NCBI GenBank assembly: GCA_016839345.1
Contig: JAEOUL010000240.1
Span: 1-5,924, forward strand
Length of the DNA stretch: 5,924 nt
Source of the DNA: Candidatus Thorarchaeota archaeon
GTDB lineage: Archaea; Asgardarchaeota; Thorarchaeia; Thorarchaeales; Thorarchaeaceae
Direction: 5' to 3'
The stretch's first letter is position 1. The number at the start of each line of letters is the position of its first letter. A program made the translations under genes and the position numbers. The notes beneath the pieces were generated by a model that was given only the letters and a program-made list of their open reading frames with translations, did not search any database and was not told where the DNA came from. Below are positions 1 through 5,924 of this stretch, piece after piece.

Positions 1-2177
1 CCAATTGTTACTTCACAGCGGAATCTATCACCGGATCGAAATAGTGTTTCATCCTCCCAGTAAGAAGATGACTCCAGAACTTGGGCAGAAATCTCATGGG
101 CATAATTTGGACTATCAAATGAGATTTGCCACCAACCAACAGAATCAACAACACCCGAAGGAACTTCAATGAAATGAGAATTGACTATTGATTGATCTGT
201 TACATCATCACCAAATGGATCAGCTATGGATGCATTTTGCCAATCATACGGGAAATAAACCTTGAAACCTACATCCTCTACAACAGGATATGATTCGATA
301 TAGGTGAACAATGATAATTCTATACTCTCTCCAAGTTGTGCACTATAAGCCACACCTAAATCTTCTAGACTCGTAATGGATGACGAGTTGCAATGTTTTG
401 TCATCCGACTCACTCTTGCAGAGTATTCAAATGATACGCTTGTGTTCGAAGAGAATGTAAAGGGTATTGTTGTACTATTCCAGTATTTGAAATCCGCAAA
501 TAGCGAACTAACACCATAGATTCCAAATAATGGAATTGTCCCCAAGGGTTCTAGAGTCACCGCTAGCTGAACTTCTTCACATGAAGGATTTTGTGATCCA
601 ACAAGTGATACATCATCTATCAAGATGGTTACAAATTGTCCATTTGCTGAATCACCATCAAGGTCCGCATGAGTTTCAGGAATCTCGATATGATCTCCAG
701 GAGTATTAACTTTCAAGCTCAATCTTACTTCAAAAGTTGCTGGAGCATCGGGGATATCAACACTCAAGGGACCAACAGTATACCAGACACCTCTTTGCGT
801 TATATTTGTAGGATCAATCGACCAGTTCCAGAGAACAGATGACCCATTCAATATCTCGAAGGCAAACTCAAAGACATTTCTGAAGTTTTGACCAATCGGT
901 CCTCTTTGATATAGGAAGTTCAAGCTAAAATCAAATTCTTCGACAAATCTGTCATTTGCAATGGTTTGATACCAGAAAATACGAGTGCCATTATAGTGTC
1001 GGTAATCAATGGGTTCTCCAATTGCATACCCTTCATTTTCTACTGAGATGTAATTCGATCCAGAGCCTACATATGACGATCTTTGTCTTCCGTACGTTGT
1101 AAGATATTCACGCTGAGTTGTCCATCCGGTGGCATGATAAACACCATCACCGTACCAATCCACATTAACTCCAGCAACTCCAGTATCAAAAGAACCGTTC
1201 AAAGCATAAAGTCGTCGTAGGTTTCTAATGTTAACTTCTGTTTGCTCCGCCCGCCATTCTTCTCCAGCTACAAAAACATCATGACTAAATGATGTGTCAT
1301 CAATAGCAACGAGAGTTGCACTTCCTGCAGAGTCTTCTAAATTATCTTCGAATTTGTAGTAGTGAGTTAGACCTTCCTCTGTGCCTATTAAGGTGGAATT
1401 ATAATCGCTTCTTAATTCCTCGAGATCTCTCTGCACAGAATAATAGCGAAATTCATCAACCTGTCCATTTACTTGTGATGTTGTACGTGCTGCTGAGTTC
1501 ATGATGTTATTTTCAGTATGCATTCCAGAGAGTGTTCCCGTCCAGCTTGTGGAAGAATAGTCATCAACAGGAGCGATATTCTCATCGCCCCAATAGAGAC
1601 AAATGGAGTTCGTAGTTTCATCCCAAGTAATTGCAATGAAGTACCAATGATCAGGAATCCAATCGGATTTTGTACCTTGAATTGTGGTGTCAGTTCCCCA
1701 ATCTAGTGTTAATCGATTGCTCGACCAACGAGTTTCAAAATCGTAGTGTTGACCCCAGAAACGCCCGTGGGGGGCAACCAAATCCCATTTCAACCAGAGA
1801 GAAATTGTTCCAGATGGAGAGCCAAAATCAGCAGATCCACCTGTGCCAACAAGATAATATCCTCCATTGCAATCTCCTGAGTACAAATTACCTGTACACC
1901 CAAGGGGAAGCCAAGCCTCATATCCGGGCGAGGGTTCGACATCAGTTCTTCCTATATGGTACTCTGATGCACCTGCAATTGTGCCAATATGTTCGATGTC
2001 GAGAGAATTTAGAGTGCCAATCAGAGTTTCATTACCTAGCGGATTGTGAGAGAGTGATGCATTTTCAGACTTGATCTGCATATCTAGTAATTCCGGCATA
2101 TTTTCAGCAAGAGTGATAGGAAATGGAAACCAGACTAGCATGAAACAAAGTAACATGACTGTTGGCATTCTCTCCAA
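1..2177 (-). CDS. Secreted LamG-like multidomain surface protein, 3'-truncated by window edge
   Basis: The minus frame is open from about 2213 to the window edge without a stop. From the TTG at 2177 it gives 725 codons, and the C-terminus is missing. Residues 1-24 form a signal peptide: a short charged start (ERM), a hydrophobic core rich in L, F, V and M, and a likely cut after ITLA-24. Residues about 100-285 look like a LamG/concanavalin-type jelly roll, with GTISLWLKW at 123-131, DHWYFIAITWD, VDEFRYYSV from 240 and HYYKFEDN at 272-279. Residues about 320-527 resemble a carbohydrate-binding or galactose-binding-like beta-sandwich that opens LNGSFDTG (326) and closes ILIDDVSL (518-525). The rest, with a WW pair at 682-683 and FRSGDRFRC at 713-721, looks like further beta-sandwich. 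About 12 N-x-S/T sequons and a close pair C94/C103 fit an extracellular glycoprotein. LamG modules bind glycans or proteins; the ligand here is unknown. No catalytic motif is visible, but one could lie beyond the window. The export and LamG calls are firm; the second and third domain calls are tentative. Confidence 0.85.
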   Translation of the reverse strand, partial: MERMPTVMLLCFMLVWFPFPITLAENMPELLDMQIKSENASLSHNPLGNETLIGTLNSLDIEHIGTIAGASEYHIGRTDVEPSPGYEAWLPLGCTGNLYSGDCNGGYYLVGTGGSADFGSPSGTISLWLKWDLVAPHGRFWGQHYDFETRWSSNRLTLDWGTDTTIQGTKSDWIPDHWYFIAITWDETTNSICLYWGDENIAPVDDYSSTSWTGTLSGMHTENNIMNSAARTTSQVNGQVDEFRYYSVQRDLEELRSDYNSTLIGTEEGLTHYYKFEDNLEDSAGSATLVAIDDTSFSHDVFVAGEEWRAEQTEVNIRNLRRLYALNGSFDTGVAGVNVDWYGDGVYHATGWTTQREYLTTYGRQRSSYVGSGSNYISVENEGYAIGEPIDYRHYNGTRIFWYQTIANDRFVEEFDFSLNFLYQRGPIGQNFRNVFEFAFEILNGSSVLWNWSIDPTNITQRGVWYTVGPLSVDIPDAPATFEVRLSLKVNTPGDHIEIPETHADLDGDSANGQFVTILIDDVSLVGSQNPSCEEVQLAVTLEPLGTIPLFGIYGVSSLFADFKYWNSTTIPFTFSSNTSVSFEYSARVSRMTKHCNSSSITSLEDLGVAYSAQLGESIELSLFTYIESYPVVEDVGFKVYFPYDWQNASIADPFGDDVTDQSIVNSHFIEVPSGVVDSVGWWQISFDSPNYAHEISAQVLESSSYWEDETLFRSGDRFRCEVTI

Positions 2178-2183
2178 TACCTT

Positions 2184-2189
2184 ACCTCC
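2184..2189 (-). promoter_or_regulatory. Shine-Dalgarno site that favours a TTG start
   Basis: On the minus strand GGAGGT lies 6 nt before an in-frame TTG (2177-2175) and 15 nt before the first in-frame ATG (2168-2166). Six nt is normal spacing and 15 is too far. The TTG start also adds E and R ahead of the hydrophobic stretch, giving the signal peptide the positive N-region it otherwise lacks. An in-frame TAG at 2214-2212 rules out a much longer N-terminus. Confidence 0.7.
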
Positions 2190-2408
2190 AGTGATGAGTT
2201 CGCGGAATTTATTCTAGAGTCGAAGGAGTATAGTGGAACTGATTATTCTGACCTATCATTATTGACGAGTGTATGTATTTCAGCAAATGGTGTCTTGACT
2301 AATTTGAAACATGCGGAAGGATTTACCAGTAATTCAGTGACTACTATTTAGGATATCTTTGAATTTACAATTAATTTTTAACATAATTTGTTGAAGTGAA
2401 TTTTAATT
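2190..2408. promoter_or_regulatory. Divergent intergenic promoter region between two surface-protein genes
   Basis: This non-coding gap separates the starts of the minus-strand LamG gene and the plus-strand 326-residue gene, so both promoters must lie here unless a gene is read from farther away. For the plus gene the best candidate is the very AT-rich run at about 2362-2388, which includes TTAATTTTTAACATAA. For the minus gene a TATA-like ACTATACT can be read on the minus strand at 2235-2228, about 50 nt before the TTG. Neither is a strong consensus archaeal box. I see no clear operator palindrome, RNA gene or repeat in the gap. Confidence 0.4.
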
Positions 2409-2413
2409 GAGGG
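2409..2413 (+). promoter_or_regulatory. Shine-Dalgarno site of the 326-residue surface protein
   Basis: GAGGG is separated by 6 nt from the ATG at 2420. This spacing selects the first ATG over the in-frame ATG at 2429, the fourth codon. Choosing the second would shorten the signal peptide N-region only slightly. Confidence 0.75.
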
Positions 2414-2419
2414 ATTCGA

Positions 2420-3400
2420 ATGAATAGAATGTCCAAATTGATACTAGCATTATTTCTTGTTGTGTTTGTTTGCTGCATTCCAATTAATGCACAGACAAAC
2501 CAAGGATTTGAATGGGGTTTCGATGATGATGACGCGTTCCATTTCATGATGCATTATGAAGAGGATGGTAAGTTGATTCATGAAGAGATCTACATGGAAC
2601 TGAATGATACACTCCCAACAATACCCGATTCAATGGATAACTGGACAGATATTCCTTGGGTTGTAATCAATACGTTCTATGCAAACGGCACAAAAATGGG
2701 AATTGAGGTTCTAACTTTCATAGCTATGTACAATGTGCATCTACCCATTGGTAATTGGGCACTACTGACTACATTGGCACAAGAAACACACAACCTTGAG
2801 AATTTCACTCTTGATCCTGAAGACCTATTCTTCTGGGGATATAGTTGGGAAGATGATGATTGGAAAATAAGTGGTGACGAATTCACAATATACACAAATT
2901 ACACAATCAATGTCCATGTAGAGTATCTCAAGATAGATGGATTCCTCACACACTATTCAGTTTATAGCTATAACACAACCACAATGGAACCTGTTGGTGA
3001 AATAACTTTGAATCGACTGGGCATCGAACAATATAGTGAGACAACAGCTCCAACATTAAACCATCCCAGCGATATTGTGTATGTTGAAGGCCAAGTTGGA
3101 AATAACATCACATGGTATGCTTCTGACAATTACCCAAGTTGGTATAGAATTCTAAAAGATGGAGCTCTCTTGAGGTCAGGTTCATGGAACCTCTCGACTG
3201 AGGCAATCACTGTTATAGTCGATGGATTGACAACTGGTGAGTACAATTACACATTGACAGTATACGATTTAAGAGGAAACTCGGTTTCGGACGAGGTGTT
3301 GGTTACAGTTCAACCTCCATCGATCCAACCCTGGATTCTGATTTCTGTCGCTATAGGTATAATATTCGTAATCGCAGCTTTTGTAGTTAGACGGCGTTGA
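2420..3400 (+). CDS. Membrane-anchored surface glycoprotein with Ig-like domain
   Basis: A complete 326-residue exported protein. Residues 1-24 are a signal peptide (basic MNRMSK, then a hydrophobic core, likely cut after INA-24). Residues about 25-208 form an acidic domain I cannot assign to a named family; it holds a DDDD run near its start, LPTIPDSMDNWTDIP, and a later EDDDW. Residues about 209-298 form an Ig-like beta-sandwich, marked by TAPTLNHPSD, NITWYASD, ILKDG, GEYNYTLTVYD and GNSVSDEVLVTV. After a short proline-rich hinge, 305-323 is one membrane helix, ending in RRR on the cytoplasmic side. The bulk is therefore outside the cell, tethered at the C-terminus. Nine N-x-S/T sequons support glycosylation. 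Similar Ig-like plus helix plus basic-tail endings are common in Asgard archaeal surface proteins (recalled, not searched). No enzymatic motif is seen; adhesion or envelope structure is an inference. It lies divergent to the LamG gene, and co-regulation is possible but unproven. Confidence 0.9.
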   Translation: MNRMSKLILALFLVVFVCCIPINAQTNQGFEWGFDDDDAFHFMMHYEEDGKLIHEEIYMELNDTLPTIPDSMDNWTDIPWVVINTFYANGTKMGIEVLTFIAMYNVHLPIGNWALLTTLAQETHNLENFTLDPEDLFFWGYSWEDDDWKISGDEFTIYTNYTINVHVEYLKIDGFLTHYSVYSYNTTTMEPVGEITLNRLGIEQYSETTAPTLNHPSDIVYVEGQVGNNITWYASDNYPSWYRILKDGALLRSGSWNLSTEAITVIVDGLTTGEYNYTLTVYDLRGNSVSDEVLVTVQPPSIQPWILISVAIGIIFVIAAFVVRRR

Positions 3401-3401
3401 A

Positions 3402-3424
3402 CTAGAGGCATTTTGAGTCTCTAG
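3402..3424. terminator. Possible hairpin at the convergent gene junction
   Basis: CTAGAG (3402-3407) and CTCTAG (3419-3424) form a perfect 6-bp inverted repeat around an 11-nt loop. The junction between the two stop codons is only 20 bp, and the TAG stop of the minus-strand PLP gene (3423-3421) is inside the right arm. On the plus strand a CTTACTTTTT run ends at 3440, which could act as an archaeal T-tract terminator for the 326-residue gene. No comparable T-tract follows on the minus strand. A 6-bp stem can occur by chance, so the call is tentative. Confidence 0.4.
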
Positions 3425-4887
3425 ATCAACCTTACTTTTTCGTTAAATTCGACTATGAGCCTGTCTATCTCGGGAGTTAACTGTTGGACACGTTCCCAGT
3501 ACCTTGGATAATCATACCACTGTGCATTCAATTCATCAAGGTGAAAGCCCTGTTGCTCTATCCAGGTGAAATACTTCAAGTGATGGATACGCTTTCTGTC
3601 ATAATGCCCAAGCTCAATCATAGCATCAGTCTTCTGACCCATTAAATGCAGATGGTAATCCTTGATGGCGTCTTTCTCTGTGTACTTTCCATGAGCTTCA
3701 CGAGCCTCTAGAATGCGAGATTGATACATATCCATTGAATCAGTGAAGATAGTCAGTATCACATCATTCTTAGTTAATTCATGGTACTTTGCAAATTTTA
3801 TTGACATCAGAAGATTGGCAATGCTCGAAATTCCAAGGAGCCCTAATTGTGAAACTGTATCTTCTGGAGCACCAACTTCATCGACCAGATATTTTCTACC
3901 AGTATCCTCGTTGAAAAGTCGAATCAGATTCATCGAATCATTATCATCAATTGCTATGATTAGATCTGTATTGCGGACGTTATGAATCCATGGTACATGT
4001 TTATCACCTATACCCTCGATTCGATGAGCACCATAACCATTGAGCCATAGCGTTGGGCATTGAACTGCTTCTCCCGCTGAAATCTTGGAGGTAGGATACA
4101 ATTGCTTCATGTAATCGCCACAACCAATTGTCCCTGCAGACCCAGTGGTCAGACAGACTCCTGCATAATTGTCATTTCCAAGTTCCTTGGCAAGAATCTC
4201 CTCCAATGCATGACCAGTGATGTCATAGTGCCAGAGGTAATTTCCAAACTCTGCAAACTGATTGAAGATGAATATATCTTCACGAGTTCTTCTCAGCTCC
4301 CAAACCTTGTCATAAATCTCCTTGACATTACTCTCACTACCTGGGGTTTTGATGATCTCACCACTCACTGTTGCTAGCCAATCGAAGCGTTCTTGTGACA
4401 TCTCCTCAGGAAGGATTGCTATGCTTTCACATGCAAGAAGAGATGAGTCATATGCACCTCCTCGACAGTAGTTACCTGTAGATGGCCAGACTGCCTTATG
4501 CTTTGTAGGATCGAATTGGCCTGTGACTAGTGGTGGAACGAGACACCCAAATGCGGCACCAACTTTGTGAGCACCTGTTGGGAACCATTTCCCTACTAAG
4601 GCAATGATACGAGCATCAACACCAGTGAGTTCTGATGGAATTTCCATGTAATTCGCTAGCTTCTGGAATTGACCTCCTTTTTCAACTGGTTCGTTCTTCC
4701 AAGTTATCCTGAAAAGGTTCTGTGGAACAACATCCCATAGTTCGATATCTTTCAATTCGTCTTTGATTCTTTGTGGACTCTTTGATGGGTCTCTCATCTG
4801 TTCGAAAGTTGGAATGACAATGTTTCTCTCTCGACATCTCTCAACAGTCCTCTTAAGCTGGATCTCGTTCTTGGTTAGGTCAATCAT
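3421..4887 (-). CDS. Fold-type II PLP-dependent enzyme, TrpB/cysteine-synthase-like, substrate unknown
   Basis: 488 residues from the ATG at 4887. The PLP lysine is K108 in PTGAHKVGAAFG, which closely matches the TGAHK of tryptophan synthase beta. PSTGNYCRGGA (135-145) is the substrate-binding loop, like the TSGNTG loop of cysteine synthases. TTGSAGT (247-253) is the glycine-rich loop that holds the cofactor phosphate. The protein is cytoplasmic: no signal peptide or membrane helix is expected from this start. It resembles a conserved family usually annotated only as PLP-dependent protein subunit beta, seen in bacteria and archaea (recalled). Such enzymes typically catalyse beta-replacement or elimination on serine-, threonine- or cysteine-like amino acids; the actual substrate is not known. 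It is longer than a standard TrpB (about 400), with extra C-terminal sequence rich in charged and aromatic residues. The frame is open 43 codons further upstream to an ATG at 5016, but GAGG lies 8 nt before 4887 and family-like sequence (EIQLKRTVERCRERN) begins just after it. No trp or cys genes are adjacent. Confidence 0.9.
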   Translation of the reverse strand: MIDLTKNEIQLKRTVERCRERNIVIPTFEQMRDPSKSPQRIKDELKDIELWDVVPQNLFRITWKNEPVEKGGQFQKLANYMEIPSELTGVDARIIALVGKWFPTGAHKVGAAFGCLVPPLVTGQFDPTKHKAVWPSTGNYCRGGAYDSSLLACESIAILPEEMSQERFDWLATVSGEIIKTPGSESNVKEIYDKVWELRRTREDIFIFNQFAEFGNYLWHYDITGHALEEILAKELGNDNYAGVCLTTGSAGTIGCGDYMKQLYPTSKISAGEAVQCPTLWLNGYGAHRIEGIGDKHVPWIHNVRNTDLIIAIDDNDSMNLIRLFNEDTGRKYLVDEVGAPEDTVSQLGLLGISSIANLLMSIKFAKYHELTKNDVILTIFTDSMDMYQSRILEAREAHGKYTEKDAIKDYHLHLMGQKTDAMIELGHYDRKRIHHLKYFTWIEQQGFHLDELNAQWYDYPRYWERVQQLTPEIDRLIVEFNEKVRLI

Positions 4888-4895
4888 TCTGTAAT

Positions 4896-4899
4896 CCTC
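4896..4899 (-). promoter_or_regulatory. Shine-Dalgarno site that sets the PLP enzyme start
   Basis: On the minus strand GAGG lies 8 nt before the ATG at 4887. The longer in-frame starts (GTG at 4971, ATG at 5016) have no comparable site at normal distance. The ATG at 5016 would also add an odd hydrophobic leader (LWFIIKLSIV) to an enzyme expected in the cytoplasm. Confidence 0.6.
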
Positions 4900-5031
4900 A
4901 TTTCCATTGACTCGAAACTCTGGACCTCGTCTTTCTGGGAAAAGGGTTTCGGCATGCTCATTATACGTCACTATAGACAGTTTAATAATGAACCATAGTG
5001 AAAAATGACCAAGCATAGGGGATTTAACTCC

Positions 5032-5037
5032 TATAAA
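5032..5037 (+). promoter_or_regulatory. ppdK: Candidate TATA box upstream of PPDK
   Basis: TATAAA is followed by T in the gap between the divergent PLP enzyme and PPDK genes. In archaea transcription starts about 25 nt downstream, which would be near 5060 and leave a leader of about 70 nt before the ATG at 5131. On the minus strand the same element reads TTTATA, so by itself it does not fix a direction. Support is positional and compositional only. Confidence 0.35.
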
Positions 5038-5051
5038 TGAAAGATTAGCAA

Positions 5052-5077
5052 CTGTGCTACCTAGAATCTAGCCACAG
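5052..5077 (+). other. Bulged hairpin or inverted repeat in the PPDK leader/promoter
   Basis: CTGTGCTA (5052-5059) pairs with TAGC-C-ACAG (5069-5077), leaving one bulged C at 5073 and a 9-nt loop. That is 8 bp in total. It lies just downstream of the TATAAA and overlaps the predicted start of transcription. It could be an operator-like dyad in DNA or a structure at the 5' end of the mRNA. There is no T-run after it, so it does not look like a terminator. Chance is possible. Confidence 0.35.
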
Positions 5078-5081
5078 CATT

Positions 5082-5123
5082 ATGGCCAGAACTCACCTTG
5101 AATCATCTCATGTTGGTGGGTAG
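5082..5123 (+). other. Short open frame in the PPDK leader, 13 codons, doubtful
   Basis: ATG at 5082 opens MARTHLESSHVGG and stops at TAG 5121-5123, seven nt before the PPDK ATG and across its probable ribosome-binding site. It has no Shine-Dalgarno of its own. If translated it could couple to or interfere with PPDK initiation. The peptide has no run of one amino acid that would suggest classical attenuation. Confidence 0.15.
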
Positions 5124-5130
5124 AAATAAG

Positions 5131-5924
5131 ATGAGTAAAGAAAAACACGTGTTTACATTCGGCGCGGGAAAAGCCGATGGTGACGCTTCAATGAAGAACC
5201 TGCTCGGAGGGAAAGGTGCATCTCTTGCCGGCGCAACTCTACTAGGACTTCCAGTTCCGCCAGGATTCACAATCTCTACTGAGGTGTGCAATCTCTATCT
5301 TGCTTCAGGAGGTTTGAGTGATAGCATAAAGGAAGAGGTAAAAGAAGCGTTAAAACGAATTGAAGATTATATGGGAATGAAGTTCGGTAACTCCACGAAT
5401 CCCCTTCTTGTTTCATGTCGGTCTGGAGCTAGACAGAGCATGCCGGGAATGATGGAAACCGTTCTTAATGTTGGTTTGACAACCTCAACGATTCCGGGCC
5501 TTATTGATGTTACAGAAAATGAGAGATTTGTCTATGACTCATACAGACGACTCATCACTATGTATAGTGACGTTGTGATGGAGAAAGCAGAAGGTCTTGA
5601 ACCAGACGAGGGTCATGGTATCAGAGCCCAGCTAGAGAGAATTCTTGAGCGAAAGAAGAAGGATGTCGGGTGTCTGACTGATACTTGCCTGACTGTCGAA
5701 CATTTGAAAGAACTCTGTGATGAATACAAAGACGCGATTAGGAAAACACTAGGCAAAGAGTTTCCAGATGATCCGTATGAACAGCTCTGGGCTGCAATAG
5801 GTGCAGTCTTCAAGAGCTGGGGCGGAAATCGTGAAGTAGCCTACAGACGCATAGAATACATACCTGATGTGTGTGGAACAGCATGTACAGTCCAGAGCAT
5901 GGTATTTGGAAACATGGGAGATAG
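5131..5924 (+). CDS. ppdK: Pyruvate, phosphate dikinase, N-terminal part, truncated by window edge
   Basis: 264 codons of the N-terminal ATP-grasp nucleotide-binding region, about 30 percent of a usual protein of roughly 870-900 residues. The enzyme interconverts pyruvate + ATP + phosphate and PEP + AMP + pyrophosphate in the cytoplasm, serving gluconeogenesis or pyrophosphate-linked glycolysis. Diagnostic stretches in order are MKNLLGGKGASLA (21-33), LPVPPGFTISTE (40-51), RSGARQSMPGMMETVLN (97-113), RFVYDSYRRLITMYSDVVM, EQLWAAIGAVFKSW and VQSMVFGNMGD at the edge. K28 and R97 line up with the ATP-binding lysine and arginine known from the Clostridium symbiosum enzyme (K22 and R92). SMPGMM and LLGGKG argue for PPDK rather than PEP synthase. 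The phosphohistidine and PEP/pyruvate barrel domains lie beyond the window. The start at 5131 fits the family N-terminus; an in-frame ATG at 5110 would add seven residues. The ribosome site is weak (GGTG at 5115, 12 nt away). It is divergent from the PLP enzyme gene. Confidence 0.96.
   Translation, partial: MSKEKHVFTFGAGKADGDASMKNLLGGKGASLAGATLLGLPVPPGFTISTEVCNLYLASGGLSDSIKEEVKEALKRIEDYMGMKFGNSTNPLLVSCRSGARQSMPGMMETVLNVGLTTSTIPGLIDVTENERFVYDSYRRLITMYSDVVMEKAEGLEPDEGHGIRAQLERILERKKKDVGCLTDTCLTVEHLKELCDEYKDAIRKTLGKEFPDDPYEQLWAAIGAVFKSWGGNREVAYRRIEYIPDVCGTACTVQSMVFGNMGD

Noticed and set aside
1316..2074. Several plus-strand open frames of 60-134 codons, including one at 1670-2074
   Set aside because: They lie antisense within the long minus-strand LamG gene, have no convincing ribosome sites, and their translations lack domain-like character. 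The minus frame gives a coherent signal peptide and LamG protein.
2677..2895. Minus-strand open frame of 72 codons
   Set aside because: It is a shadow of the 326-residue surface protein gene; it has no start signal and no recognisable product.
3743..4377. Plus-strand open frames of 80 and 91 codons (3743-3985, 4102-4377)
   Set aside because: They are antisense shadows of the PLP enzyme, whose motifs are unmistakable on the minus strand.
3421..4887. Calling the PLP enzyme tryptophan synthase beta (trpB)
   Set aside because: The TGAHK motif is shared, but the STGNY loop, the TTGSAGT phosphate loop and the extra length differ from TrpB, and no trpA or other trp gene is adjacent.
5103..5813. 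Minus-strand open frames of 62 and 66 codons (5103-5291, 5613-5813)
   Set aside because: They are opposite the conserved PPDK coding sequence.
5131..5924. Phosphoenolpyruvate synthase (ppsA) as an alternative to PPDK
   Set aside because: LLGGKGASLA, RSGARQSMPGMM and YDSYRRLITMYSDVVM are characteristic of PPDK rather than PpsA.
1..5924. CRISPR array, tRNA/rRNA genes, insertion sequence, integrase or defence cassette
   Set aside because: No spaced direct repeats, cloverleaf-like arms, terminal inverted repeats or transposase/integrase motifs were seen on either strand. The gaps are all under 300 bp and are explained as promoter or leader regions.

Overview
The window looks like chromosomal DNA from an archaeon with AT-leaning composition, most likely an Asgard (Promethearchaeota, Thorarchaeota-like) lineage. 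The taxonomic call is an inference. It rests on two exported proteins crowded with N-glycosylation sequons (N-x-S/T), a cell-surface protein ending in an Ig-like module, one membrane helix and a terminal RRR tail, and Shine-Dalgarno sites with TATA-like promoter elements. The Ig-like module resembles those common in Asgard surface proteins. No rRNA, tRNA or phylogenetic marker is present to settle it.

Layout: four protein genes in strictly alternating orientation, so there is no operon. (1) Positions 1-2177, minus strand: the first 725 codons of a large secreted LamG-type multidomain protein whose 3' end lies outside the window. It probably starts at a TTG. (2) Positions 2420-3400, plus strand: a complete 326-residue membrane-anchored surface glycoprotein, divergent from gene 1 across about 240 bp. 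(3) Positions 3421-4887, minus strand: a complete fold-type II pyridoxal-phosphate enzyme, TrpB/cysteine-synthase-like, of unassigned substrate. It converges with gene 2, with only 20 bp between the stop codons and a small hairpin across the junction. (4) Positions 5131-5924, plus strand: the first 264 codons of pyruvate, phosphate dikinase, divergent from gene 3 across about 243 bp that hold a TATA-like box, a hairpin and a 13-codon leader frame.

Functionally the window splits in two. The left half makes two envelope proteins that probably meet at the cell surface (carbohydrate or protein binding and anchoring). The right half encodes cytoplasmic metabolism: an amino-acid-type PLP lyase/synthase and the PEP/pyruvate interconverting enzyme used in gluconeogenesis or glycolysis. 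Nothing in the sequence ties the two halves together.

I see no mobile element, CRISPR array, integrase, RNA gene or defence system. The least understood material is the N-terminal domain of the 326-residue protein, the unassigned PLP enzyme, and the PPDK leader.
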